DNA of 64,000 bases from Paenibacillus sp. LS1 (GCF_026013365.1 NZ_JAPDOE010000011.1:1-64000); one strand, 5' to 3'. Positions 51,880 to 61,221 are shown, numbered from the stretch's first letter. Program-made: numbers and translations. Notes: generated from the sequence alone by a model not told the origin.

Positions 51880-52170
51880 ATGCAGCTGAAAAAGCTAAAT
51901 GATAAAAGCATTGAACAACTATTTGAGGCTATTTTGACTCTAAAAGATATTGAAGAGTGTTATGTCTTCTTTGATGACCTCTGCACCGTAAACGAGATTC
52001 AATCCATGTCCCAGCGGCTGGAAGTGGCTCGTATGTTGGGCAAAGGCAATACGTATAACCAGATTGAAGCTGAGACGGGTGCGAGTACTGCCACGATTTC
52101 ACGTGTCAAGCGCTGCCTGAATTACGGCAATGATGGTTATAAAATGACGCTGGAACGCCTGGGACGCTAA
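51880..52170 (+). CDS. YerC/YecD family TrpR-related DNA-binding protein
   Basis: A 96-residue TrpR-superfamily protein. A helix-turn-helix is clear in MLGKGNTYNQIEAETGASTA, followed by TISRVKRCLNYG; the front half is helical (LNDKSIEQLFEAILTLKDI). Members are small dimeric regulators found widely in Firmicutes with poorly known targets; YerC of Bacillus is essential or nearly so in some reports. The ribosome site is AGGGGATGATGA. The next gene, a CbiX-type chelatase, starts 1 base after the stop, so both are made together. Confidence 0.88.
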   Translation: MQLKKLNDKSIEQLFEAILTLKDIEECYVFFDDLCTVNEIQSMSQRLEVARMLGKGNTYNQIEAETGASTATISRVKRCLNYGNDGYKMTLERLGR

Positions 52171-52171
52171 C

Positions 52172-52945
52172 ATGAAGAAGCCGGGTGTACTCATCATCAG
52201 TCACGGTTCTCAGGAGCAGACCTGGGTGGAATCCGTCGATGACGCGATCTCCCGGTTGAATCTGCCCCGCCCGTTGCCGGTTGAAGCCGGATTTCTTGAA
52301 TTGGTGGAAGGACGCCTGATCCAGGACGGTATCGACCGACTGGAAGCGCAAGGCGTAACCGATATTCTGGTTGTACCTTTATTCGTTTCGTCCGGAAGTA
52401 CACATGTGGATGAAATTGAATTTGCCATTGGGGCAAAGGAAGCACCCGAACGGGAAACAGATCTGGAACCGTTCCAGGTCACAGCCCGGGTTTACTTTGG
52501 TTATCCAGTGGATAATGATCCGGATATTGCAGTGATGGTGTGGGACAAAGTCCGATCGCTCTCGCAGCAACCGGAGCAGGAAACGATTCTGCTGGTGGGA
52601 CACGGTAGTATTCATGATGGATTTCGTGAGCGTTGGGAAGCGGGAATTTTCTCTCTTGCACAGCGTGTAAAGGAAGTCAGCAGTGTAGCTCATACGGATT
52701 ATGCATTGTTGAATCCAGAGAGTGTGTACGACAAAGTGAAGTACTGGAGCGAAGAGCGGGGGAACCGAGTCATTGTGGCGCCGCTGTTTTTGAGTGCCGG
52801 TTACTTCACGAGAAACGTAATCCCGGACCGGCTGAAGGAACTGGATTATGAGTATAGTGGTGAGACGCTGTTGCCACATCCTTTGCTTGGGCAGTGGCTG
52901 GAGCGCCAGATCCAGATTTTGTTGGAAAGATGTAATGAGATCTAA
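52172..52945 (+). CDS. CbiX/SirB-type chelatase, tandem-domain
   Basis: A 257-residue class II chelatase relative with two CbiX-like halves. The first begins GVLIISHGSQEQTWVES with the metal-region His; the second begins ILLVGHGSIHDGF. Each half ends with a conserved strand pair (ILVVPLFVSSGSTHVDEI and VIVAPLFLSAGYFTRNVI). Such proteins insert cobalt or iron into sirohydrochlorin for cobalamin or siroheme. No other tetrapyrrole gene lies nearby, and the motifs differ from typical SirB, so the exact metal or porphyrin is open. It is tightly coupled to the TrpR-like gene in front. Confidence 0.8.
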   Translation: MKKPGVLIISHGSQEQTWVESVDDAISRLNLPRPLPVEAGFLELVEGRLIQDGIDRLEAQGVTDILVVPLFVSSGSTHVDEIEFAIGAKEAPERETDLEPFQVTARVYFGYPVDNDPDIAVMVWDKVRSLSQQPEQETILLVGHGSIHDGFRERWEAGIFSLAQRVKEVSSVAHTDYALLNPESVYDKVKYWSEERGNRVIVAPLFLSAGYFTRNVIPDRLKELDYEYSGETLLPHPLLGQWLERQIQILLERCNEI

Positions 52946-53053
52946 GCTTCCTTCTTGAAGTGATCGCTCTGGCACAGTTGTGTGAACGCATTGTTCACGC
53001 AAATGTTGTCAATTGAATAGAATTCATTAGGTTCATTTTTGCATAAAACAATT

Positions 53054-53082
53054 AAACCACGTCCTTGGACGTGGTTTTTTTT
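53054..53082 (+). terminator. Terminator after the chelatase gene
   Basis: AACCACGTCC (53055-53064) pairs with GGACGTGGTT (53067-53076) around TT, followed by T6. Confidence 0.85.
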
Positions 53083-53314
53083 GTGATGATTGAAGTAGTC
53101 GCAACCCTCGTTTATCCCTTGAAGGCCCTATCGATAACACATTTTTACGACAAGGATCGATAGTTTTCCCCTATTCCTCGATTGGAATTATCTATATGCT
53201 AATGCATTGACTGCCAAGGAAAGGCAATGCTATCCTCTTCATTAAGTTAAATTCATAGTATTCTTATATGATTTATTATTTACCATTTTAGTAAGAGGGG
53301 AGAGAATTCATCTT
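53083..53314 (+). other. Promoter region of the ABC/creatininase operon
   Basis: CTATCGAT (53128-53135) and ATCGATAG (53156-53163) form a perfect inverted repeat with a 20-base centre, a candidate operator. A possible promoter is TTGACT (about 53208-53213) with TATCCT 18 bases later, which is weak. A small TGCC/GGCA hairpin lies within it. Confidence 0.35.
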
Positions 53315-53983
53315 ATGTTTCGCATTGAGCCAAGAGTACAGGGGGTTACCGATGAGCTGCTAGAGCTGTATTCGGATATTAGTCCATCAACAATCGGACA
53401 TATGACTGATTTTGGTTTTCTAAATGGATTGCAGCCACTGTTCCGTCCCATTCGATTGCTGGGCAATGCCGTCACTGTACGCATTCCTCACCTTGACGCA
53501 TCGGCAATCCGTCACGCCTTTGAAATGGCCCAGCCGAACGACATTATCGTTGTGGATATGTCAGGCGATGACCAGCGGGCATGCTGGGGTGAATTTGTAA
53601 CGTATGCAGCATTGGACAAAAAAATTGCGGGAGCGATTATATCTGGCTGTGTGACCGATGTTCGTCCGATTACAGAGCTGAGATTTCCCATTTTCTCCAA
53701 AGGCATTAGTGCACTAACCACTCGTTCATTGCAGCTTGAGGGCGAGGTTAACACACCGGTGAGTGTCAGTGGCGTTAGTATTCAGCCCGGTGATCTAATC
53801 GTTGGTGATGATGATGGTGTCTTTGTTATTAATCCGCGCTACGCCAAGGAGATCGGGGTCATTGCCCAGGACAAGCAACGTAAGGAAGAGCAACGCCGGC
53901 AGGAACTTGGGTATGGGAAGCTCCTTGCAGCCCATTCCGCACATCACGAGGCAACAGACCATGAAGGGGGAAGCACGAAATGA
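53315..53983 (+). CDS. RraA/HMG-aldolase family protein
   Basis: A 222-residue RraA-fold protein. The core has AQPNDIIVVDMSGDDQRACWGE, the divalent metal and substrate segment GAIISGCVTDVRPITEL (catalytic Arg/Asp as in 4-hydroxy-4-methyl-2-oxoglutarate aldolase) and GDLIVGDDDGVFVI. Some relatives cleave or decarboxylate oxo-acids; true RraA inhibits RNase E but lacks these catalytic residues. As the first gene of a catabolic operon, an aldolase or decarboxylase role on the end product is more likely than a role in RNA control. AGAGGGGAGAG precedes the ATG. The stop overlaps the next start (ATGA). Confidence 0.8.
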   Translation: MFRIEPRVQGVTDELLELYSDISPSTIGHMTDFGFLNGLQPLFRPIRLLGNAVTVRIPHLDASAIRHAFEMAQPNDIIVVDMSGDDQRACWGEFVTYAALDKKIAGAIISGCVTDVRPITELRFPIFSKGISALTTRSLQLEGEVNTPVSVSGVSIQPGDLIVGDDDGVFVINPRYAKEIGVIAQDKQRKEEQRRQELGYGKLLAAHSAHHEATDHEGGSTK

Positions 53984-55563
53984 AAAAAAGACCTTTTATC
54001 CACAAGTTTAGCGGTATCCTGATTGCCTTATCACTTTTTGCCGTTGGCTGTGGCAACGGGGCCGATTCCAACACGAATAGCAATTCATCTGCAAGCAATA
54101 GCAGTGGCTCAGCCGAGAACGCTTCGCTCAAGGGTCTGACCATAGCTCTAACAGGGGATGCCATTGGCTTCGATCCCCAGAACTCCACCGATTCCATCTC
54201 CAGTTTTATTAGTTATCAGATCTATGACCGTCTGGTTACCTTCAATGACAAGCTTGAGATTATCCCACAGCTGGCCGAGAGCTGGGCAACATCCGACGAC
54301 GGCAAAACATGGACCTTCCAACTACGCCAAGGTGTGACGTTTCAGGATGGAACCCCCTTTAATGCAGAAGCGGTAAAGACGAACTTTGATCGTCTGATCA
54401 ATCCGGATAAGAAGCTTTCCCAATATGCAACGCTGGGGCAGTTCATTGAATCCGTCACCGCAACGAGTGATTCCGAGGTTGTGTTTCAGCTGAAAGAGCC
54501 GCAAGACGCATTTTTGAACAATATTGCAGTGACCTCCGGTAGTATTATTAGCCCCAAATCCATTCAGGAAAATGAAGAAGGTATTGCCAAAGAACCTGTA
54601 GGCACAGGTCCCTTCAAGCTCAAGAGCTGGAGTTCAGGTAATGAGGTTGTGCTTGAAGCCAATGAGCAATATTGGGGTGGCCAACCTGGTGTAAGTGGCA
54701 TTACGTTCAAGACCGTAACTGAAAATGCCGCTCGTGTCATTATGCTTGAATCCGAAGAAGCTGACATCATCGATAAAGTGCCAGCTACAGACATTGAACG
54801 CCTGTCCAATGATAGCAACTTTACGGTGAATACCCGTTCTACCAACCGTGTGGGGTATATCGGCATTAACACGAAGCATGCACCATTTGATGATGTGAAG
54901 GTTCGCAATGCTCTTAATCTGGCGATCGACCGCGAAACGTTGGTCAAGAAACTGTATGAGGGACGGGTTGAAGTCGCCACTTCGTTTATTTCTAAAAATT
55001 CCTTTGGTTATGCGGATGTAGGTGCCTACGCTTACGATGTGGAAGCCGCGAAGAAGCTGCTGCAAGAAGCAGGTGTTGCGGAAGGAACGCCACTGCGTAT
55101 TATTCTCGCAGCCAATACAGTTCAGGATCGTCCTGCTGCTGAATTCGTACAGAACAGCCTTCAACAGCTGGGATTCAAAGCAGAGCTACAGGTGCTTGAA
55201 CTTGCGTCTTATCTCGATGCACTCAAAAATCCGGACAGCTATGATCTATTTGTCCGAGGCGCGTCATCCGTTACTGGTGACGGGGATGCTTTGCTTAGGG
55301 ACAGTTTCCTCTCCACAAGCAAGTCCAATTACGCCTTCTACAACAATCCTAAGGTAGATGAACTCATTCTTGCAGGTGGTCAAGCGCTGGATAAGGAAGA
55401 ACGCCAAACTGCGTACAATGAGGCTCTGCAACTGATTAAAGCGGATGCACCATGGATTCCACTGTACGAAGATAGTGTTCAAGTCGGTTATTCGAGCAAG
55501 GTTGAGGGCATTACATTCCTGCCTTCCCTGTTATGGGATCTGCGTGGTGTGAAGTTCAAATAA
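53980..55563 (+). CDS. Peptide/opine/nickel-type ABC transporter substrate-binding lipoprotein
   Basis: A 527-residue SBP_bac_5 family binding protein, anchored outside the membrane by the Cys in the lipobox LFAVGCGNG (about residue 24). A Ser/Asn-rich linker follows. The family features are DRLVTFNDKLEIIPQLAESW, FQDGTPFNAEAVKTNFDRL and VGTGPFKLKSW. It delivers its ligand, usually a short peptide or similar amide, to the two permeases encoded downstream. The start overlaps the RraA gene by ATGA. A hairpin directly after its stop probably raises its mRNA over that of the permeases. Confidence 0.9.
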   Translation: MKKRPFIHKFSGILIALSLFAVGCGNGADSNTNSNSSASNSSGSAENASLKGLTIALTGDAIGFDPQNSTDSISSFISYQIYDRLVTFNDKLEIIPQLAESWATSDDGKTWTFQLRQGVTFQDGTPFNAEAVKTNFDRLINPDKKLSQYATLGQFIESVTATSDSEVVFQLKEPQDAFLNNIAVTSGSIISPKSIQENEEGIAKEPVGTGPFKLKSWSSGNEVVLEANEQYWGGQPGVSGITFKTVTENAARVIMLESEEADIIDKVPATDIERLSNDSNFTVNTRSTNRVGYIGINTKHAPFDDVKVRNALNLAIDRETLVKKLYEGRVEVATSFISKNSFGYADVGAYAYDVEAAKKLLQEAGVAEGTPLRIILAANTVQDRPAAEFVQNSLQQLGFKAELQVLELASYLDALKNPDSYDLFVRGASSVTGDGDALLRDSFLSTSKSNYAFYNNPKVDELILAGGQALDKEERQTAYNEALQLIKADAPWIPLYEDSVQVGYSSKVEGITFLPSLLWDLRGVKFK

Positions 55564-55570
55564 GCAGAAG

Positions 55571-55593
55571 GGTGCCGTGCAGACGGCACCTTT
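55571..55593 (+). terminator. Intra-operon hairpin after the binding-protein gene
   Basis: GGTGCCGT (55571-55578) pairs with ACGGCACC (55583-55590) around GCAG, followed by TTT. The short T tract suggests partial termination or protection of the upstream mRNA. Confidence 0.65.
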
Positions 55594-55703
55594 ACCATAT
55601 GTGAAGCAATGAATGAATGGACGTATGAACGAATTAAAGTACGAATCTATGATTGAAGTGAAGATGATGTTTTGCAAAAAAAATTAGGAGTGTGAGTACA
55701 GCA

Positions 55704-56513
55704 ATGACCTTTCAACTCGTTATGGCACAGTTCGGGTCGTCCAGCACCAAGCAGGAGAACCTGGATAAAGCAGAAAAAGCACTAGAGGAAGCAACGCGTA
55801 TTCATCACGCAGATATCGTTGTTTTCCCGGAAGCCTTCATGAGCTTCTACCAAATCGGGACACCGCGGGAACAGAAGCTGGAAGATGCAGAGCCGCTCGA
55901 AGGGCATTTCTCCACAACGATGCGCGCACTTGCCAAGCAATATGGTGTCTGGGTTGTATTCGGTACGCGGGAGACGACGGAGGATTCCGATGACGATCGG
56001 GTATATAACACGGCTGTCATCATTGATTCCGATGGGGAGATCGTAAGCAGCTATCGTAAAACCCATCTATACGATGCTTTCGGTGCGAAGGAATCACGTG
56101 ATATTAAACCGGGCACAGCATTGTTCGAACCGATCGATACGCCTTTTGGAAAACTGGGATTGTTCGTATGTTATGAGCTGAGATTTCCGGAGATTGCTCG
56201 TTACCAAGCACTGCATGGTGCGGACATCATTCTGGTTCCATCCGGCTGGGTACGCGGACATGTCAAAGAGCAACATTGGGAAACACTCGTCACTGCACGA
56301 GCACTGGAAAATACCGCATATGTCGTTGCCGTGAACCAAATCAACGAGTTTTATATCGGGCAGAGCCTGATTGTTGACCCGATGGGGGTTGTCGTTGCAC
56401 GTGGCGACGAGACGGAGACATTAATTCCTTACCGCATTGACCTGGAGCGGGTTCACGATGTTCGTGCCAAGCTCCCTTCCCATTTGCATAGACAAGCTCA
56501 TTTGTACGGCTAA
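55704..56513 (+). CDS. Carbon-nitrogen hydrolase (nitrilase superfamily)
   Basis: A 269-residue amidase-type nitrilase-superfamily protein. The catalytic Glu-Lys-Cys triad is clear: Glu in IVVFPEAFMSF, Lys in SSYRKTHLYDAFG and Cys in LFVCYELRFPEIARY. The CYxLRFPE pattern is that of Nit1/Nit2-like (omega-amidase, deaminated glutathione amidase) rather than true nitrilases. The ATG at 55704 is chosen because AGGAGTGTGAG runs up to 55696; the GTG at 55692 overlaps that site. It lies between the binding protein and permease genes, so it likely hydrolyses the imported compound. Confidence 0.85.
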   Translation: MTFQLVMAQFGSSSTKQENLDKAEKALEEATRIHHADIVVFPEAFMSFYQIGTPREQKLEDAEPLEGHFSTTMRALAKQYGVWVVFGTRETTEDSDDDRVYNTAVIIDSDGEIVSSYRKTHLYDAFGAKESRDIKPGTALFEPIDTPFGKLGLFVCYELRFPEIARYQALHGADIILVPSGWVRGHVKEQHWETLVTARALENTAYVVAVNQINEFYIGQSLIVDPMGVVVARGDETETLIPYRIDLERVHDVRAKLPSHLHRQAHLYG

Positions 56514-56560
56514 CCGTCAGGATGGCCTGAACCGGGCAATCAGCCAGGAAGGAGCACAAC

Positions 56561-57493
56561 GTGTTTAACTATATTCTGAAACGATTGCTTCAAATGATAC
56601 CTACCTTAATCGGTGTTTCTCTCCTCTCGTTCGTCATCCTTCAGCTTGTTCCCGGTGATCCGGCAGAGCTGATTGCCGGGATGGATGCGAGTCCGGAGGA
56701 AGTTCAGATCATTCGGGAGCGGCTGGGCACGGACAAACCGCTGTATGAGCAATATGTGCAGTACAATCTGCAATTGCTGAAAGGTGATCTTGGCACATCG
56801 ATGCGTTCGGATAATCCGGTCCTTCAGGAAATTCTGGAGCGTTTTCCGAACACGGTGATTTTGACATTGCTTGCCACGCTTGTAACGGTTGTCATTGGCT
56901 TATTTACCGGTGTGATCGCTGCAACCAAGCCAGGTAGTGCGCGGGATCACGCTTCAATGGCCTTTTCGTTATTCGGCATATCGATGCCGGTGTTCTGGCT
57001 AGGCATTATTCTGATTCTTGTTTTCGCATATTATATTCCCATTCTGCCTTCTGGAGGCAGTAGCGAGTTTAAGCATTTCATACTACCTGCGCTTGTACTT
57101 GGCATATCCTCCGCTGCTGTACTTGCCCGCCTGACGCGATCCAGTATTCTTGAGGTGATCAATCAGGATTACATTCGGACAGCCAAAGCCAAGGGAGTAC
57201 GCGAGTGGCTCATTATTTATAAGCATTCACTTAAAAATGCCTTCGTGCCTATCATTACCGTCATTGGAATGGAAATCGGCAATCTGCTGGGTGGAGCGGT
57301 GCTGACGGAGACGGTATTTTCGATGAACGGCCTAGGCAGATATATCATTCAATCGATTCAATTCCGGGATTACTCGGCTGTACAGGGGAGCATTCTGTTT
57401 GTCGCCTTTATTTTTGTCATTATTAATCTGCTCGTAGACCTGTGTTATGCCGCGGTAGATCCGAGAATACGCTATGACCGGAAGGAGGCATAA
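56561..57493 (+). CDS. ABC transporter permease, DppB/OppB type
   Basis: A 310-residue inner-membrane permease. The N-terminal TM and periplasmic segment FNYILKRLLQMIPTLIG with VPGDPAELIAGMDASPEE are typical of OppB/DppB. Five more helices follow, and the EAA loop reads YIRTAKAKGVREWLIIYKHS. The start is GTG at 56561 behind AAGGAGCAC. With the next gene it forms the heterodimeric pore of the importer. The long extracytoplasmic loop (about 35-100) is of normal size. Confidence 0.9.
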   Translation: MFNYILKRLLQMIPTLIGVSLLSFVILQLVPGDPAELIAGMDASPEEVQIIRERLGTDKPLYEQYVQYNLQLLKGDLGTSMRSDNPVLQEILERFPNTVILTLLATLVTVVIGLFTGVIAATKPGSARDHASMAFSLFGISMPVFWLGIILILVFAYYIPILPSGGSSEFKHFILPALVLGISSAAVLARLTRSSILEVINQDYIRTAKAKGVREWLIIYKHSLKNAFVPIITVIGMEIGNLLGGAVLTETVFSMNGLGRYIIQSIQFRDYSAVQGSILFVAFIFVIINLLVDLCYAAVDPRIRYDRKEA

Positions 57494-57495
57494 CC

Positions 57496-58398
57496 ATGAG
57501 TGAACCCAAGGCTGTGCCCATATCCGTCCAGGTAAGTCCAACAGCTGCACCCATCAGAAGTGGATTGTTAAGGCAGATTCTGAAGAGGGTAGGCAGCAAT
57601 AAACGCTCGATGATTGGCCTATGGATCGTCACCTTGTTTATTTTGATCGCGATTCTGGCGCCATGGATTTCTCCGTATGATCCACTGGAACAAAATATGG
57701 ATAAGCTGCTGCAATCACCGTCTCTCAGTCATCCATTAGGAACCGATGAGTATGGAAGAGACATGCTCTCGCGTATCTTCTACGGTTCACGTATTTCGTT
57801 GATGGTCGGCATAGTTGGTGTGGTTATCTCTGTCGTATTTGGCGTTGCACTTGGTACAATCGCTGGTTATTTCGGGGGCAGAATCGAAGCGCTGATTATG
57901 CGCATTACCGATATTTTTATGGCTTTTCCAGGCTTTTTGCTCGCGCTGGCCATCGTTAGTGTTCTTGGACCCGGCATGATGAATCTAATGATTGCCATCG
58001 GCATATTCTCAGTTCCATCGTTCACTTGGATCTCCCGCAGTGCGGTGCTCTCCATTAAGAGCAAAGAGTATATTGAAGCTTCGAGATCCATGGGAGCGAA
58101 GCATAGCCGAATTATTTTCAAACATATTATTCCGAACAGTATCGCTCCAATCATCGTGCTCTCCACGTTGCGGGTTGCAACGGCTATCCTGTCTGCCTCC
58201 GGACTGAGCTTTCTGGGGATGGGGGCTCAACCGCCTTCACCGGAGTGGGGGACCATGCTGAGTACGGGCCGGGAATTCCTGCGCGCTGCACCTCATATCT
58301 CTATCGTGCCAGGTGTGGCGATTATGCTTGTTGTCCTGGGCTTCAATATGCTGGGGGATGGACTGCGCGATGCGCTTGATCCCAAGATGAAGGTATAG
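57496..58398 (+). CDS. ABC transporter permease, DppC/OppC type
   Basis: A 300-residue partner permease. It begins with a cytoplasmic segment (about 30 residues), then a first helix LWIVTLFILIAILAPWIS and the family motif HPLGTDEYGRDMLSRIFYG. The EAA loop is EYIEASRSMGAKHSRIIFKH, and the C-terminal GDGLRDALDPKMKV is the usual end of DppC proteins. It starts 2 bases after the dppB-like stop. It needs the two ATPases that follow. Confidence 0.9.
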   Translation: MSEPKAVPISVQVSPTAAPIRSGLLRQILKRVGSNKRSMIGLWIVTLFILIAILAPWISPYDPLEQNMDKLLQSPSLSHPLGTDEYGRDMLSRIFYGSRISLMVGIVGVVISVVFGVALGTIAGYFGGRIEALIMRITDIFMAFPGFLLALAIVSVLGPGMMNLMIAIGIFSVPSFTWISRSAVLSIKSKEYIEASRSMGAKHSRIIFKHIIPNSIAPIIVLSTLRVATAILSASGLSFLGMGAQPPSPEWGTMLSTGREFLRAAPHISIVPGVAIMLVVLGFNMLGDGLRDALDPKMKV

Positions 58399-58472
58399 TT
58401 CGCTTCACGAGGAATGGCAGCAGACAACAAGAGCGCAGCTTACTGTACCGGAAATGACAAGGAGGGCTCGCG

Positions 58473-59450
58473 TTGAAACGCAAATTACTTGAAATGAAGG
58501 CACTAAAGACGTATTTTCACACAAGCGAGGGTGTCATTCCTGCAGTAGACGGTGTCGATATTACGATCTATGAAGGGGAGACGGTTGGTATTGTTGGTGA
58601 GTCTGGTTCTGGCAAAAGTGTTACCTCGTTAACCGCCATGCGATTAACGCAAGGAAAGGTTGAAGGCTCCGTTACCTTCGATGGCAAAGACATTCTTGCC
58701 CTCTCCGAGAAGGAGATGCGAACCGTAAGAGGTAACGAAATGGCGATGATCTTTCAGGAGCCGATGACTTCGCTCAATCCGGTGTTCACGATTGGTGACC
58801 AGATTCGGGAAGCGATTCGCAATCATCGGAAAGTCAGTCGATCCGAGACCAAAGAGAGAGCGATCGAATTGTTGCGCCTTGTCGGTATTCCACGTCCTGA
58901 GCAGATTCTGTATGAATACCCACATCGCTTGTCTGGTGGCATGAGGCAGAGGGTTATGATTGCCATGGCAATGGCCTGTAGTCCGAAGTTGCTCATTGCC
59001 GATGAGCCAACTACCGCGCTGGACGTTACCATTCAAGCGCAAATTTTGGAGCTCATGCAGCAGCTGAAGGCTAGCGAAGGGACTTCCATTTTGCTGATTA
59101 CCCATGACCTCGGCGTTGTTGCGGAGATGTGTGACCGTGTAGCCGTGATGTATGGTGGTCAGATTGTTGAAGAGTGCGATGTACTGACACTATTTACGAA
59201 TCCGAAGCATCCCTATACACAGGGGCTGATCAAATCGATGCCAACACTCGACACCAATGAACGCAGGCTCTATTCCATTAAAGGTAGCGTTCCCCCGCCT
59301 GGCAGTTTGAGACAAGGCTGTCGTTTCAGCCCCCGCTGTGAATATGCGCAAGATATTTGTCATGAACGGCTGCCACAGCTGGAGACGGTAGAGGACGGAC
59401 ACACAGCCAGATGCTGGCTTCATGCAGATGCGAAGGAGGCGATTCAATGA
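58473..59450 (+). CDS. ABC transporter ATP-binding protein, DppD/OppD type
   Basis: A 325-residue ATPase. Walker A is GIVGESGSGKSVTSL, the signature LSGGMRQRVMIAMA, Walker B LLIADEPTTALDVT and the switch His in LLITHDLGV. The C-terminal oligopeptide/dipeptide extension carries the cysteine cluster (CRFSPRCEYAQDICHERLP) that binds an iron-sulfur cluster in some relatives. The start is TTG at 58473, with AAGGAGGGC 7-8 bases before it. The stop overlaps the next ATPase (ATGA). Confidence 0.92.
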   Translation: MKRKLLEMKALKTYFHTSEGVIPAVDGVDITIYEGETVGIVGESGSGKSVTSLTAMRLTQGKVEGSVTFDGKDILALSEKEMRTVRGNEMAMIFQEPMTSLNPVFTIGDQIREAIRNHRKVSRSETKERAIELLRLVGIPRPEQILYEYPHRLSGGMRQRVMIAMAMACSPKLLIADEPTTALDVTIQAQILELMQQLKASEGTSILLITHDLGVVAEMCDRVAVMYGGQIVEECDVLTLFTNPKHPYTQGLIKSMPTLDTNERRLYSIKGSVPPPGSLRQGCRFSPRCEYAQDICHERLPQLETVEDGHTARCWLHADAKEAIQ

Positions 59451-60418
59451 ATGAGCCGCTACTTGAGGTGAACAATCTGAAGAAGTATTTTCCGATCAAG
59501 AAAGGCGTTTTTAATCGTACGGTGGGACAAGTGAAGGCCGTAGACGGTCTGAAGTTTACGATCTATAAAGGGGAGACACTGGGGCTCGTTGGAGAGAGTG
59601 GATGCGGTAAATCAACAACAGGTCGGACATTACTACAGCTTCTTCGTCCAACAGAAGGTGAAATTATCTATGAGGGACGAAACATGGTTGGACTGCCGCC
59701 AGAAGAGCTGCGCAAAATGCGGAAAGATATGCAGATGGTATTTCAGGACCCGTACGCCTCCCTCGATCCCCGCATGACTGTAGGCGAGTTAATCGCTGAG
59801 CCTCTTGATATCCACCAGACAGCAACTGGTAAAGAACGAGCCAGACGTGTAGATGAGTTGTTGGAAATTGTCGGCTTAAGCAGCCGTCATGCAGACCGCT
59901 ATGGTCATGAGTTTAGTGGGGGACAGCGACAGCGGATTGGTATTGCCAGGGCACTTGCTTTGAATCCGAAGCTCATCGTTGCCGACGAACCTGTATCCGC
60001 GCTGGATGTTTCCATTCAATCACAGATTATTAATCTTCTTCAGGATTTGCAGGAGCAATTCAAGCTGACCTATTTGTTCATCGCCCATGATCTAAGCGTG
60101 GTTAAACATATTAGCAGTCGTATTGGTGTGATGTATCTGGGCGGCATCGTTGAGCTTGCGGATAAAAAAGACTTATTCGAAGCACCATTGCATCCCTATA
60201 CACAGGCGTTATTGTCGGCAGTACCTAGTCCGAACCCGCTGATCAAGAAGGAGCGAATTGTGCTACAAGGGGATGTGCCCAGTCCAGCCAATCCGCCTTC
60301 CGGGTGCAGTTTTCATACGCGTTGTCACGCGTGCATGGATGTTTGCCGGACGGATAAGCCGGAGTTGCAGGATGTGGGAGGTCGCTACGTCGCCTGTCAT
60401 CTGTATGCCAAAGCATAA
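59447..60418 (+). CDS. ABC transporter ATP-binding protein, DppF/OppF type
   Basis: A 323-residue second ATPase. Walker A is GLVGESGCGKSTTGRTLL, the signature FSGGQRQRIGIARAL, Walker B LIVADEPVSALDVS and the switch His FIAHDLSVV. The C-terminal cysteine cluster (CSFHTRCHACMDVCRTDKP) is present. The ATG at 59447 overlaps the stop of the first ATPase and has GAAGGAGGCG in front; 12 further open codons lie inside the upstream gene. It completes a full five-part importer. Confidence 0.92.
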   Translation: MNEPLLEVNNLKKYFPIKKGVFNRTVGQVKAVDGLKFTIYKGETLGLVGESGCGKSTTGRTLLQLLRPTEGEIIYEGRNMVGLPPEELRKMRKDMQMVFQDPYASLDPRMTVGELIAEPLDIHQTATGKERARRVDELLEIVGLSSRHADRYGHEFSGGQRQRIGIARALALNPKLIVADEPVSALDVSIQSQIINLLQDLQEQFKLTYLFIAHDLSVVKHISSRIGVMYLGGIVELADKKDLFEAPLHPYTQALLSAVPSPNPLIKKERIVLQGDVPSPANPPSGCSFHTRCHACMDVCRTDKPELQDVGGRYVACHLYAKA

Positions 60419-60477
60419 GCGAAGCATTTGAAGCATTTATTTTTATTCATATAACTATACCGACAGGAGAGATCACG

Positions 60478-61221
60478 ATGACACAGAGCCGTAAACTTAG
60501 AGAGATTAGCTGGACGGTGTTCGAGGAATATAAGAAGCAAACGGAGCTTGTGATTATCCCCGTAGGCGCAATCGAGGTATATGGTCCTCATCTGCCCCTT
60601 GGCTCGGATGGTCTGCTTGCGGATCGGTTAGCCGAGTTGGTAGCCGAACGTGTCGGTGCGGTTATTGGACCAACGGTGGAAGCTGGTGATTCCAATGTCC
60701 TGAATGATTTTCCCGGAACCATTACAATTCGTCCGGAAAGTCTGAAGGCGTATCTTGGCGATATTGTACATAGTGTGATTACATGGGGGTTCAAACGTAT
60801 CCTTTTCATCAATGGTCATGCCGGTAATGTCCCGGTGATTAATCAGATTGTTCATCAGCTTCGGGAACAGCATGGTGACGTGCAGGCCGCGCAGATTGAT
60901 TGCTGGCGATTCATCAAAGCACAAGATCATGGCATATCCGAATCCGGCAAATGGGCTAACGGTCACGCGGCGGAGATTGGCACCTCAGTTCTGCTGCATC
61001 TGCACCCTGAGCTCGTAAATCAGGATAAGATCGCAGATGAAGTGCCTTCCTATGAAGATTCTTTTCCGGAGATCGTGAAATATGGCCGCCTTTCGTCCAT
61101 CTCCAAGTCTGGTGTGGTCGGTTCTCCGTCATTCGCTACCAAGGAAAAAGGTGAGGCATTGGTTCAGCAATCGGTGGATCGCATTGTTCAATTTCTTCAT
61201 GAGGTCTGGAACATCAAATGA
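60478..61221 (+). CDS. Creatininase-family amidohydrolase
   Basis: A 247-residue metal-dependent cyclic-amide hydrolase. The metal ligands are visible: Glu, His and Asp in VGAIEVYGPHLPLGSDGLLAD (first part), His in FINGHAGNVPVI and Glu in NGHAAEIGTSVLLH. Family members open creatinine, deformylate pyrimidine intermediates or hydrolyse cyclised sugars, so the substrate cannot be fixed. Position in the operon points to a ring or amide derived from the imported compound. GACAGGAGAGATCACG precedes the ATG. It is separated from the ATPase gene by 59 bases. Confidence 0.85.
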   Translation: MTQSRKLREISWTVFEEYKKQTELVIIPVGAIEVYGPHLPLGSDGLLADRLAELVAERVGAVIGPTVEAGDSNVLNDFPGTITIRPESLKAYLGDIVHSVITWGFKRILFINGHAGNVPVINQIVHQLREQHGDVQAAQIDCWRFIKAQDHGISESGKWANGHAAEIGTSVLLHLHPELVNQDKIADEVPSYEDSFPEIVKYGRLSSISKSGVVGSPSFATKEKGEALVQQSVDRIVQFLHEVWNIK

